A stretch of DNA of 64,000 nt from Streptomyces rapamycinicus NRRL 5491 (GTDB taxonomy: Bacteria > Actinomycetota > Actinomycetes > Streptomycetales > Streptomycetaceae): the NCBI RefSeq assembly GCF_024298965.1, contig NZ_CP085193.1, positions 1,798,001-1,862,000 of the forward strand, given 5' to 3'. Below, piece after piece: positions 1 through 8,165 of the stretch. A program made the translations under genes and the position numbers. The notes below the pieces were generated by a model that searched no databases, was not told where the DNA came from, and was given only the letters and a program-made list of their open reading frames with translations. Within the stretch, counting starts at the first letter, position 1, and every line of letters begins with the position of its first letter.

Positions 1-1
1 G

Positions 2-649
2 GCCGACCGGCTGGGCCTGATGGTGTGGCAGGACATGCCCGCCATGAACACGGTCACCCCGTCCGAGAAGGCGCAGGCGCAGTACGAGCACGAGATGAAG
101 CGGATGATCGACCAGCACGTCAGCAGTCCGTCGATCGTCATCTGGGTGACCTTCAACGAGGGCTGGGGCCAGTACGGCGGCCCGAAGGTACCGGCGCTCG
201 CGAAGGGCTGGGACCCCAGCCGGCTCATCAACGGCGCCAGCGGCTGGAACGACACCGGCAACGGCGACCTCGCCGACATCCACGCCTACCCCGGCCCGGG
301 CGATCCGCGCCCGGACGCCTCACGGGCGGGGGTCACCGGCGAGTACGGCGGTCTTGGCCTGGCCGTCCCGGGGCACGCCTGGCCCGTGCAGCACACCTAT
401 GTCGGCGTGGACAAGGACCAGTACACCGACGAGTACCTGAAGCTGCTGGACAAGGTGCGCGGGCTGGTCGCGTGCAACGGCAGCAGCGGAGCCGTCTACA
501 CCCAGATCACGGATGTGGAGGGCGAGCTCAACGGGCTGCTCACCTATGACCGCAAGGAGATCAAGCCCGATGTGAAGCGGCTGCGCCAGGCCCATCAGGC
601 GCTGATCCGCGACGCGGCGGACCCGGCGTCCATGGAGTGCACCGGCTAG
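2..649 (+). CDS. Glycoside hydrolase family 2, C-terminal part (5' truncated)
   Basis: The reading frame is already open at base 2, so the 5' end lies outside the window; the first internal ATG (base 20) is not a start. The visible 215 residues are the second half of a GH2 TIM-barrel. A WVTFNEGWGQ motif carries the proposed acid/base Glu (codon 158-160) and GEYGG carries the proposed nucleophile Glu (codon 341-343). The stretch AVYTQITDVEGE near the end is typical of GH2 proteins in this clade. Substrate cannot be told from this part; beta-galactosidase or a related exo-glycosidase is likely. It ends in a strong hairpin shared with the convergent TetR gene. Confidence 0.85.
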   Translation, partial: ADRLGLMVWQDMPAMNTVTPSEKAQAQYEHEMKRMIDQHVSSPSIVIWVTFNEGWGQYGGPKVPALAKGWDPSRLINGASGWNDTGNGDLADIHAYPGPGDPRPDASRAGVTGEYGGLGLAVPGHAWPVQHTYVGVDKDQYTDEYLKLLDKVRGLVACNGSSGAVYTQITDVEGELNGLLTYDRKEIKPDVKRLRQAHQALIRDAADPASMECTG

Positions 650-672
650 CCGCACGGCCCGGCCATCGGTGC

Positions 673-709
673 TGACCCGTTCCGGGGCGCGCGGCCCCGG
701 GGCGGGTCA
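673..709. terminator. Bidirectional hairpin between convergent genes
   Basis: A 16-17 bp inverted repeat (arms 673-688 and 693-709, loop GCGC) lies between the GH2 gene and the convergent TetR gene and overlaps the TetR stop codon. There is no U-tract, as usual for GC-rich actinobacteria. It could serve both genes. Confidence 0.6.
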
Positions 710-1372
710 TTCCGCCGCCAGCGCCTCCACGACGGCCACCGTACGGTCCACCACCACGTCGTACAGCCTGCTGTGGGCCCGCGGCAGCCGCGCCAGCAGC
801 GGGGCCACCGCCGCCCGCTCATCCGGGGGGTAGAGGGCCAGCGCCTCGCTCAGGGCGTCCAGCTTGCGGGCGGAGACCGGGCCGCGGTGGGTCTCGTAGA
901 CCGCGTGGCCGATGACGGTGGAGCCGATGAGGGTCACGGCCAGCGCGAGATCGTCCTCGGTCAGCTTCAAGGGGCGCAGCATCCGGGTGAGGGTCACCAG
1001 GGAGGAGATCCGGGCGGGCTGCTGGGTGGCGGCCATATAGGGGAGCAGCTGGCGGTAGGGCAGCAGATAGTCGCGGCTGTCGTGCATCCAGGCGCGCAGC
1101 CGCTCCTGCCAGGTGTCCCCCGGCGGGTTTTTGTGCTGGGCCTCGGCCAGGACGCGGTCGGCCACGGCCTGGAGGAGGTCGTCGCGGTCGGGGAAGTAGC
1201 GGTAGAGCGCCATGGGGGCGGAGCCGACCGCCTCGGCGACCCTCTTGACGGTCAGCGCGGTCTCCGGCTCGCGGACCGCGAGCTCCGCGGCGCTGCGGAC
1301 GATCTGCTCGCGCGACAGACGGGGCGGGCGCCCACGTCCTCTGCGGACGGTCCCCTCCGCGGTCCCGGCCAT
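707..1372 (-). CDS. TetR/AcrR family transcriptional regulator
   Basis: 221 residues, normal for the family. Residues about 18-65 form the TetR DNA-binding domain (LSREQIVRSAAELA ... VKRVAEAVGSAPMALYRYFPDRDDLL, with the recognition helix ending in LYRYF). The rest is a helical ligand-binding domain. The start ATG has AAAGGA 8 nt upstream. It is divergent from an acyl-CoA synthetase and close to an MFS exporter, so it may control one or both; the inducer cannot be predicted. The 229-bp divergent promoter region contains a tandem 25-bp repeat. Confidence 0.9.
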   Translation of the reverse strand: MAGTAEGTVRRGRGRPPRLSREQIVRSAAELAVREPETALTVKRVAEAVGSAPMALYRYFPDRDDLLQAVADRVLAEAQHKNPPGDTWQERLRAWMHDSRDYLLPYRQLLPYMAATQQPARISSLVTLTRMLRPLKLTEDDLALAVTLIGSTVIGHAVYETHRGPVSARKLDALSEALALYPPDERAAVAPLLARLPRAHSRLYDVVVDRTVAVVEALAAE

Positions 1373-1448
1373 CCGGTGTCCTTTCGCTCGCCCCCGTCGT
1401 ACCAGGCCCCAAGGCTACGCAAGGTCGCTCGGGCGCCGCTCGTGGCCG

Positions 1449-1505
1449 CCGACGCCGTGCACCTCGTGGCCGTCCGACGCCGTGCACCTCGTGGCCGCCG
1501 ACGCC
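1449..1505. repeat. 25-bp tandem repeat in divergent promoter region
   Basis: A 24-bp block at 1449-1472 is repeated exactly at 1474-1497 (period 25), followed by a further partial copy to 1505 and preceded by another partial one at about 1440. Each unit contains the palindrome GTGCAC. It lies between the divergent TetR and acyl-CoA synthetase starts. Nothing else is recognisable in 1373-1601 apart from ribosome binding sites. Confidence 0.7.
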
Positions 1506-1601
1506 TCGAGCCCCATGGCCGTCCCAGGCCTTGAACGCCGCCCCACGCCGTGCCAGCGTGACGCCCTGTCCGGCCCGTCCGAGCCCCCGGGAGACCTGAC
1601 G

Positions 1602-3212
1602 ATGACCGCATCCGACCTGCCCGAGGACATCGTGCGCGCCCGCCGCCACGGCATCGCCGATCTGCTGGCCCGCACCGCGGCCCGGCTGCCCGCCAGGACG
1701 GCGGTCGTCGAAGGACCGCTGCGCCAGACCTACGCCGAGCTGGACGCGCTGGTGAGCCGGACGGCCGGGGCCCTGGCGGCGCGGGGCGTCGCCCAGGGCG
1801 ATCGGGTGGTGCTCTTCGCCCGCAACTCCCACGGCTTCGTGGTGGCGTACTTCGCACTGGCCCGGCTGGGCGCGGTGTCGGTACCGGTCAACTTCATGCT
1901 GACCACGTCCGAAGTGGCGTATGTCCTGGATCATTCGGGAGCGGTCGGGATCATCGCGGGCACGGATCTGCTGGATGTCGCCGAGGGCGCGCTGGCCGAG
2001 GCCGCACCGCCCCGGGTCGCGCTGCGCGCGGCGCTGGGAGAGGGGCAGCGCGAGGGGTGGGAGGACTTCGCCGCGCTGGGCGCGGAGCGGGGGCATCCGG
2101 TGCCCGATCCCGCCCTGGAGGACGACGATCCGGTGCAGCTGATGTACACCTCGGGGACCGAGTCGCGGCCCAAGGGCGCGATCATGACGAGCCGCAATCT
2201 GATCGCGCAGTATCAGACGGCGATCGTGGACGGCGGGATGTCGGCCGACGATGTCGAGATCCATGCGCTGCCGCTCTACCACTGCGCCCAGTTGCACGCC
2301 TTCCTCACCCCCGACATCCAACTGGGCGCCACCTGTCTGGTGCTGCCGGGTCCGGACCCGGCGACGCTGCTGGCCACGATCGAGGCCGAGCGGGTGACCA
2401 AGCTGTTCGCCCCGCCCACGGTGTGGATCGCGCTGCTGCGCCATCCGGAGTTCGAGACCCGCGATCTGTCGTCGCTGCGGAAGGGGTACTACGGGGCGGC
2501 GCCGATGCCGGTCGCGGTGCTGGCCGAACTGCGCCGGCGGCTGCCGGGGCTGGCGCTGTACAACTTCTACGGGCAGACCGAGATGTCCCCGATCGCGACC
2601 GTACTGGGCCCGGCCGACCAGGAGCGCAAGGCCGGTTCCGCGGGGCGGGCCGCGCTGAACGTCGAGACGCGGGTGGTGGACGAGGCGGACCGGCCGGTGG
2701 AGCCGGGCACGGTCGGCGAGATCGTCCACCGGGGCCCGCACACCATGCTCGGCTACTGGCGGGACCCGGAGCGCACCGCGGCGGCGTTCCGCGGCGGCTG
2801 GTTCCACAGCGGTGATCTGGGGGTGCTGGACGAGGAGGGGTGCCTGACGATCGTCGACCGCAAGAAGGACATGGTCAACAGCGGTGGGGAGAACGTCTCG
2901 GGGCGCGAGGTGGAGGAGGCCGTCCACGCCCATCCGGCGGTCGCGGAGGTCGCGGTGTTCGGGGTGCCGCATCCGTACTGGATCGAGGCGGTGACCGCGG
3001 TGGTGGTGGCCAAACCGGGCCATGAGGTGACGGCGGAGCAGATCCTCACGCACTGCCGGGCGCGGCTCGCGGGGTTCAAGGTGCCCAAGTTCGTCCGGCT
3101 CACCGAGGCGCTGCCGAAGAATCCCAGCGGCAAGATCCTCAAGCGTGAACTGCGCGAGATCTACCGCGACATGGCCGAGGAGCCGAGCGGCGACCGGGGC
3201 GGCCATATTTGA
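1602..3212 (+). CDS. AMP-dependent fatty-acyl-CoA synthetase
   Basis: 536 residues, a usual length for class I adenylate-forming enzymes. It activates a carboxylic acid to acyl-AMP and then the CoA thioester. The phosphate-binding motif MYTSGTESRPKG, the YNFYGQTE core, the hinge region VDRKKDMVNSGGENV and the C-terminal catalytic-lysine motif NPSGKILKRELR are all intact. The ATG at 1602 is preceded by GGGAGA; the frame stays open much further upstream but without homologous sequence. Medium- or long-chain fatty acid is the likeliest substrate. The divergent TetR gene may be its repressor. Confidence 0.88.
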   Translation: MTASDLPEDIVRARRHGIADLLARTAARLPARTAVVEGPLRQTYAELDALVSRTAGALAARGVAQGDRVVLFARNSHGFVVAYFALARLGAVSVPVNFMLTTSEVAYVLDHSGAVGIIAGTDLLDVAEGALAEAAPPRVALRAALGEGQREGWEDFAALGAERGHPVPDPALEDDDPVQLMYTSGTESRPKGAIMTSRNLIAQYQTAIVDGGMSADDVEIHALPLYHCAQLHAFLTPDIQLGATCLVLPGPDPATLLATIEAERVTKLFAPPTVWIALLRHPEFETRDLSSLRKGYYGAAPMPVAVLAELRRRLPGLALYNFYGQTEMSPIATVLGPADQERKAGSAGRAALNVETRVVDEADRPVEPGTVGEIVHRGPHTMLGYWRDPERTAAAFRGGWFHSGDLGVLDEEGCLTIVDRKKDMVNSGGENVSGREVEEAVHAHPAVAEVAVFGVPHPYWIEAVTAVVVAKPGHEVTAEQILTHCRARLAGFKVPKFVRLTEALPKNPSGKILKRELREIYRDMAEEPSGDRGGHI

Positions 3213-3223
3213 CGTACCCGTTA

Positions 3224-3235
3224 CACAAAATTGTG
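3224..3235. promoter_or_regulatory. Short palindrome ahead of MFS gene
   Basis: CACAA-AA-TTGTG, a 12-bp palindrome in the AT-richest stretch between the synthetase and the exporter, 54 bp before the exporter start. A TTTGAC hexamer lies just upstream (3208-3213). It could be an operator or part of a promoter; there is no independent support. Confidence 0.3.
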
Positions 3236-3288
3236 CGACACTGCTGCGGCACTGATGTGAATCGGCCATGCCCCGACGAAGGACCACC

Positions 3289-4773
3289 GTGACTTCCTCA
3301 CCTCCGACCCCCGATGCCCCCGAAGCGGCGACGACCGCCCACCCGCCGCGCTCCGGCCCGGTGGTCGCCGTCCTGGCGTTCGGCGGGATCGTCGTCTCCC
3401 TGATGCAGACCCTGGTGGTGCCGCTGGTCCCGGACCTTCCGGAACTGCTGCACACCTCGGCCTCGGACGCCTCCTGGGCGATCACCGCCACCCTGCTCGC
3501 CGGTGCCGTGGCCACTCCGGTACTGGGCCGGCTCGGCGACATGTACGGCAAGCGGCGGACGCTGCTGCTCAGCCTGTCGATGCTGGTGGTCGGATCGGTG
3601 GTGTGCGCGCTCTCCGACACGCTCGCGCCGATGATCGTCGGCCGTGCGCTCCAGGGCTTCTCCGCGGGCGTGATCCCGCTGGGCATCAGCATCATGCGCG
3701 ATGAACTGCCCGCCGAACGGCTCGGCTCGGCGATGGCCCTGATGAGCTCCTCGCTGGGCGTCGGCGGCGCCCTCGGCCTGCCCGGCGCCGCGGCGCTGGC
3801 CGAACACGCCGACTGGCACGTGCTGTTCTGGGTCTCGGCGAGCCTGGGCGTGGTGGTGATCGCGCTGGTGCTGGCGCTCGTACCGGAGTCCCCGGTGCGC
3901 GGCGGCGGGCGGTTCGACCTGGTGGGCGCCGTCGGGCTGTCGGCCGGACTGCTCTGCCTGCTGCTGGCCATCTCCAAGGGCGCCGACTGGGGCTGGGCCA
4001 GCGGTGTCACCACCGGGCTGTTCGCCGCGGCGGTGGCCGTACTGCTGCTGTGGAGCCGGTGGGAGCTGCGGGTGCGCGGGCCGCTGGTGGATCTGCGCAC
4101 CACTGTGCGCCGTCAGGTGTTGCTGACCAACCTGGCCTCCATCGTCATCGGCTTCGCGATGTTCGGGATGTCGCTGGTGCTGCCGCAGCTGCTGCAGATG
4201 CCCGAGGCCACGGGGTACGGACTGGGCCAGTCGATGATGACCGCCGGTCTCTGCCTGGGCCCGTCCGGTCTGGTGATGATGGCGATCTCCCCGCTGTCCG
4301 CGCGGATCACGGCCACCTCGGGCCCCAAGACCTCGCTGATGCTCGGCGCCGGGGTGATCGCCGTCGGCTACGGCATGGGCATCTTCCTGATGGACGCCGT
4401 ATGGCAGATCGTGGTCATCTCGTGTGTGATCGGCGCCGGGATCGGCCTCGCGTACTCCGCCATGCCCGCGCTGATCATGTCGGCGGTGCCGGTGTCCGAG
4501 ACGGGCGCGGCCAACGGGCTCAACACCCTGATGCGGTCCATCGGCACCTCGACCGCCAGTGCGGTGGTCGGCGTCGTCCTCGCCCATATGACCACCGCGT
4601 TCGGGCCCGTCGCGCTCCCGTCCCTGGACGGCTTCCGCACCGCCTTCGCGATCGGCGGCGGCGCCGCGCTGGTGGCGCTCGCGGTCGCCTCACTGCTGCC
4701 GGGCCGCGGTCCGGACCGGCTCACGACCAGTTCGGAACGACCCGGCACCCCGGAGCCGGTGGGGGGCCGCTGA
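3289..4773 (+). CDS. MFS transporter, DHA2-like (14 TM)
   Basis: 494 residues from the GTG at 3289, which has GAAGGA 5 nt upstream; an in-frame ATG at 3268 would add seven residues but lacks a binding site. Hydrophobic segments run throughout, in a count fitting the 14-helix drug:proton antiporters. The motif-A loop GRLGDMYGKRR between helices 2 and 3 and a motif-C-like glycine-rich helix (GVGGALGLPGAAAL) are present. Probable export of a toxic or hydrophobic compound; substrate unknown. It follows the acyl-CoA synthetase by 76 bp and may be co-regulated with it. Confidence 0.88.
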   Translation: MTSSPPTPDAPEAATTAHPPRSGPVVAVLAFGGIVVSLMQTLVVPLVPDLPELLHTSASDASWAITATLLAGAVATPVLGRLGDMYGKRRTLLLSLSMLVVGSVVCALSDTLAPMIVGRALQGFSAGVIPLGISIMRDELPAERLGSAMALMSSSLGVGGALGLPGAAALAEHADWHVLFWVSASLGVVVIALVLALVPESPVRGGGRFDLVGAVGLSAGLLCLLLAISKGADWGWASGVTTGLFAAAVAVLLLWSRWELRVRGPLVDLRTTVRRQVLLTNLASIVIGFAMFGMSLVLPQLLQMPEATGYGLGQSMMTAGLCLGPSGLVMMAISPLSARITATSGPKTSLMLGAGVIAVGYGMGIFLMDAVWQIVVISCVIGAGIGLAYSAMPALIMSAVPVSETGAANGLNTLMRSIGTSTASAVVGVVLAHMTTAFGPVALPSLDGFRTAFAIGGGAALVALAVASLLPGRGPDRLTTSSERPGTPEPVGGR

Positions 4774-4828
4774 ACGAGGGCCTAGGGGTGTCCGCGCACC
4801 ACGCGGCGGAGCCGCAGGTCGGTACTTT

Positions 4829-5016
4829 CCCCTCCCCGCCCCTTCCCGACACCTGACGATATGCGGCTCCGCCGCGTGGGGGGCTTCGCCCCTGGACCCC
4901 GGACGCCCTTCGGGCGTGTCCGCAATCTCCCCCAGCTACCGCTGGGAGGTGCCCCCTGACGGGCTGAAATCAGCCCCTCCGGCGATTGAGGAGCGGGGTC
5001 TGGGGCGGAGCCCCAG
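4829..5016. repeat. Modular Streptomyces-type intergenic repeat
   Basis: The gap 4774-5141 has no convincing gene. It carries modules that recur elsewhere in the window: the CTCCCCGCCCCTTCCCGA block (about 4831-4849), a CGCCCCTGGACCCC block (4887-4900), the self-complementary CCCAGCTACCGCTGGG module (4931-4946), a CAGCCCCTCCGGCGATTGAG block (4971-4990) and the GGGGCGGAGCCCC hairpin (5002-5014). Each module can fold into a small stem-loop. It may act as the terminator of the MFS gene. Confidence 0.65.
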
Positions 5017-5141
5017 TTGAGGGACGTATCCCCCGCCCGCCTCCACCACGGCGAGGGGGATACGGGCGGCTTTGCCGCGACAGGGCGCATACGGGCCATC
5101 ATGTGGACAGCGGTTGACGGAACACGCCCCTGAGGTGCTGA

Positions 5142-5228
5142 ATGATGCGAGTGAGGACTGAGCTGCCCCTGGTCACCCGCGACCACATCGACTTCGGTCG
5201 GGTGTGGTCCGCCTCCTGTTCCGGCTGA
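5142..5228 (+). CDS. Putative sulfur-responsive leader peptide (attenuator)
   Basis: A 28-codon gene (27 if the second ATG at 5145 is used) with GAGG 6 nt upstream. The peptide has LVTRDHIDFGRVWSASC near its end, close to the motif (V-x-R-x-H-x-D-x-x-R-V-x-S-x-x-C) of the actinobacterial leader peptides found ahead of sulfur and cysteine genes. It ends 179 bp before a sulfonate-monooxygenase-like gene. Ribosome stalling at the Cys codon (5217-5219) would be the expected sensing mode; that is inference. A TTGAC hexamer at 5114-5118 may be part of the promoter. Confidence 0.65.
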   Translation: MMRVRTELPLVTRDHIDFGRVWSASCSG

Positions 5229-5407
5229 CCCGGCAGCGGGCCGCCCGACCGGCCGCCGCCCTCCTCTGATCCATCCCGGGCCCTCGCCCGCCGCTTCCCG
5301 CGCCTGACGCGCCATCACCCCCGGTAGGCCAACGCCGCCTTCCGGGTCCGTGGCGCTTCCCGCTTTCTCACCTTCCTCGGCTTCTCCGCCTTCCGAAAGG
5401 TCACCCC

Positions 5408-6556
5408 ATGCCCGTGGAGTTCCTCGGCATCGCCGCCACCAACGACGGCTCCGAGACCGGGCCGCGCTCCGGCGCGGCCTTCGACAAGGAGTACACCCTG
5501 CGGCTCGCCCGGGCCCATGAGGACCACGGCTGGGACCGGGTGCTGTTCGCCTACGGCTCCGGCTCGCCCGATCCCGCGCCCGCCGCCGCGTACATCGCCG
5601 CCCGGCTGGACCGGCTCCGGCTCCTGCTGGCCCACCGGCCCAACGTCTCCTATCCGACGTACGCCGCGAAGACGTTCGCCACGCTCGACCAGATCAGCGA
5701 CGGACGGCTGACGGTGCACTTCATCACCGGCGGCAACGACCACGAGCAGCGGCGTGAGGGCGACACCCTCTCCAAGGACGAGCGCTACGCGCGCACCCGC
5801 GAGTACATACGGATCGTCAAGAAGATCTGGACCACCCAGGAGCCCTTCGACCACGAGGGCGAGCACTACCGCTTCCATGACTTCGTCAGCGATGTCTTCC
5901 CGGTCCAGCAGCCGCGCCCGGGCGTCTCCTTCGGCGGCTCCTCCCCCGCGGCCTACGCGGCCGGCGGGGCCGAGGCCGACGTCTACTGCCTGTGGGGCGA
6001 GCCGCTGGAGCGGACCGCCGAGCAGATCGCGGCGGTGAGGGCGGCCGCCGCCGCGGCCGGGCGGAGCGACGTACCGAGGATCCAGGTGGCGTTCCGGCCG
6101 ATCATCGCCCCGACCGAGGAGCTGGCCTGGGAGAAGGCGCACCGCACGGTGGACGCCATCCGCGCCCGCAAGGAGCGGGGCGAGGCGACGAACGTGCGCC
6201 ACCACCCCAGGGGCGTCCCAGAAGCCGCGTCTCCTCAAAACGTCGGCTCAAAGCGGCTGATCTCCATCGCCGAGGCGGGCGAGCGCTACGACCGGGCGCT
6301 GTGGACCCCGACCGCCGCCGCCACCGGTGGCGCGGGCAACTCCAACGCCCTGGTGGGCACGCCGGAGACGGTGGCGCAGGCGCTGCTGGACTACTACGAC
6401 CTGGGCGTGGACATCCTCTCCGCACGCGGGTACGACCTGCTGGGCGACGCGATCGACTTCGGCCGCCATGTCATCCCGATCGTCCGCGAAGAGGTCGCCA
6501 AGCGGGACGCCGAGCGCGCGGCCCGGGGCCCGCAGACCCTCGCGGCGGTGCGCTGA
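5408..6556 (+). CDS. LLM-class FMNH2-dependent monooxygenase, alkanesulfonate type
   Basis: 382 residues, typical of SsuD-like luciferase-like monooxygenases that oxidise C-S bonds with reduced flavin and release sulfite. Recognisable family blocks are the N-terminal FLGIAATNDGSE strand, the RPNVSYPTYAAKTFATLDQ and HFITGGNDHEQ segments, PGVSFGGSSPAAYA, and WTPTAAATGGAGNSNALVGT near the C-terminus. It sits behind a putative cysteine leader peptide and overlaps the next gene by one base (TGATG). A short segment around 6210-6250 (residues about 269-280) is less GC-rich and looks longer than in relatives I recall. No transporter or flavin reductase is adjacent. Confidence 0.82.
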   Translation: MPVEFLGIAATNDGSETGPRSGAAFDKEYTLRLARAHEDHGWDRVLFAYGSGSPDPAPAAAYIAARLDRLRLLLAHRPNVSYPTYAAKTFATLDQISDGRLTVHFITGGNDHEQRREGDTLSKDERYARTREYIRIVKKIWTTQEPFDHEGEHYRFHDFVSDVFPVQQPRPGVSFGGSSPAAYAAGGAEADVYCLWGEPLERTAEQIAAVRAAAAAAGRSDVPRIQVAFRPIIAPTEELAWEKAHRTVDAIRARKERGEATNVRHHPRGVPEAASPQNVGSKRLISIAEAGERYDRALWTPTAAATGGAGNSNALVGTPETVAQALLDYYDLGVDILSARGYDLLGDAIDFGRHVIPIVREEVAKRDAERAARGPQTLAAVR

Positions 6557-7077
6557 TGACCTCCGTGGCCGAGCCACAGCCACATCCACAGCCACAGAAG
6601 TCACAGCCACAGCCACAGCTGACGGTGGTCCGGGTGGCCGTGGACGACCCGCGGGTCGAACCGCTGCTGCGTGAGCTGGCGCATGAGTACTCCACCCGCT
6701 ACGGCAGGGCGGCCGACCGTGAGCTGAACCGCTATCCGGCCGAGGAGTTCGCCCCGCCGCGCGGGGAGCTGCTCCTGCTGCTGGACGGCGGTGAGCCGGT
6801 CGCCGGGGGCGCGTACCGGCGGTACGACGAGCGGACGGCCGAGCTCAAGCGGATCTGGACGCACTCGGGCCACCGGCGGCGCGGGCTGGCCCGCCGGGTG
6901 GTGGCGGAGCTGGAGCGGTCGGCCGCCGAGCGCGGCTACCGCCGGATCTACCTCACCACCGGGCCCCGCCAGCCGGAGGCGCGCGGACTGTATCTGGCCA
7001 CCGGCTACACCCCGCTGTTCGATGTCTCGGCCGATCCGGAGAGCATCGGTCCGCTCCCGTTCGAAAAGGGGCTTTAG
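6556..7077 (+). CDS. GNAT family N-acetyltransferase
   Basis: 173 residues. After a Gln/Pro-rich N-terminal stretch (PQPHPQPQKSQPQPQ) comes one GNAT fold; the acetyl-CoA pyrophosphate-binding motif is HRRRGLARRVVAELE (Q/R-x-x-G-x-A/G pattern), followed by IYLTTGPRQPEARGLYLATGYTPL. The start ATG overlaps the monooxygenase stop, so the two are probably translationally coupled. The acceptor is unknown; a role in sulfur metabolism is suggested only by position. Confidence 0.85.
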   Translation: MTSVAEPQPHPQPQKSQPQPQLTVVRVAVDDPRVEPLLRELAHEYSTRYGRAADRELNRYPAEEFAPPRGELLLLLDGGEPVAGGAYRRYDERTAELKRIWTHSGHRRRGLARRVVAELERSAAERGYRRIYLTTGPRQPEARGLYLATGYTPLFDVSADPESIGPLPFEKGL

Positions 7078-7113
7078 GCGCGGCGCAGCGCCCTCCGCCA
7101 ACGCGTGTCCGTC

Positions 7114-7144
7114 TCCGTCCGCCCGGCCGCTCCGGGCGGACGGA
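7114..7144. terminator. Rho-independent-like hairpin
   Basis: A perfect 13-bp stem (7114-7126 with 7132-7144) and a 5-nt loop, 37 bp after the GNAT stop. It closes the leader-monooxygenase-GNAT unit. Confidence 0.65.
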
Positions 7145-7162
7145 CGCATTCCCCCGTTTACG

Positions 7163-7182
7163 GTTGACTGTTCTGTGTCAAC
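7163..7182. promoter_or_regulatory. Inverted repeat ahead of ABC transporter operon
   Basis: GTTGAC-N8-GTCAAC, 75 bp before the permease start. It includes a TTGAC hexamer that could be a -35 element, and a TAGGAT hexamer at 7211-7216 resembles a -10, although the spacing between them is too long for a standard pair. It is a candidate operator for the operon from 7257 to 13108. Confidence 0.35.
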
Positions 7183-7256
7183 TGTTGCCGGGCTCCCGTG
7201 GGTGCGGTTTTAGGATGCGGTAATTCTGCCGCGACCCGACCGTCCGAAGGCATGCC

Positions 7257-8165
7257 ATGACCAAAGTCCTGAACGTCGATGCACTACCCGAGCCATCCGT
7301 GCTCAAACGCGCGAAGCGACGGCGTCCCGGACTTCTGGTGGCCAATGCGATCGTGCTGGTACTGGCCGCGATGGCGGTGACCACAATATTCACCAACCCT
7401 CGTTTCGAGTGGGAAACCGTCGGCAAATACTTCTTCGAGATCCGGGTGATGAAGGGCATCGGGGTCAGTATTGGAATGACCGCGGCGACCATGGTGCTCT
7501 CTTTGGTGTGCGGCACTTTGGTCGCCTTGATGCGCATGGGCGGTTCCCGGCTCATGTCCACGGTCGCGGCCGCCTTCATCTGGGTTTTCCGCTCCATTCC
7601 GATGCTGGTGCAGCTGCTTTTCTGGTACAATCTCGCGGCCCTCTTTCCGACGCTGTCCCTCGGCATTCCCTGGGGGCCGCGTTTCGTCACCTTCGATTCG
7701 AACAGCGTCATCGGCCCGCTGACCGCCGCGATCATCGGCCTGACCCTCCACGAGACCGCCTACATCGCGGAGTTGATCCGGTCCGGGCTGCTGGCCGTGC
7801 CCGATGGCCAGCGTCAGGCGGCGTCCGCACTGGGTTTGACGCCGGCTCAGATCTTCTTCCGCATCACCCTCCCCCAGGCCCTGCGGGTGATCGTCCCTCC
7901 GATGGGAAATGAGCTGATATCTCTCCTCAAGGCCACCTCCCTGGTCAGCGTGATCACCCTGGCCGACCTGCTCTACTCGGTCCAGCTGATTTACGCCAAG
8001 AACTTCCAGACCGTTCCACTGTTGATCGTGGCCGCCATTTGGTACATGATCATCACTGGCGTCATTACTCTTCTTCAGCAGCGCCTGGAGCGACGTCTGG
8101 GACGACACACCCTGATTTCGGCCGACAAGGCCGGGAAAGTGAAGAGGATCGAGCACTCGGTATGA
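7257..8165 (+). CDS. Polar amino acid-type ABC transporter permease
   Basis: 302 residues with an N-terminal cytoplasmic tail, a first helix near residues 25-45 and a HisM/GlnP-type permease domain. The conserved cytoplasmic loop motif is present as [27 protein letters not shown] (residues about 192-218), which contacts the ATPase. GAAGG lies 6 nt before the ATG. Only one permease gene exists, so the transporter is likely a homodimer. It overlaps the ATPase gene by 4 bp (ATGA) and heads a five-gene operon. Confidence 0.9.
   Translation: MTKVLNVDALPEPSVLKRAKRRRPGLLVANAIVLVLAAMAVTTIFTNPRFEWETVGKYFFEIRVMKGIGVSIGMTAATMVLSLVCGTLVALMRMGGSRLMSTVAAAFIWVFRSIPMLVQLLFWYNLAALFPTLSLGIPWGPRFVTFDSNSVIGPLTAAIIGLTLHETAYIAELIRSGLLAVPDGQRQAASALGLTPAQIFFRITLPQALRVIVPPMGNELISLLKATSLVSVITLADLLYSVQLIYAKNFQTVPLLIVAAIWYMIITGVITLLQQRLERRLGRHTLISADKAGKVKRIEHSV

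Noticed and set aside
819..4103. A 1094-codon open frame on the minus strand across the TetR, synthetase and MFS genes
   Set aside because: It is antisense to three well-recognised genes, has low-complexity Arg/Pro/Ser-rich composition and matches no family; long antisense frames are expected at this GC content.
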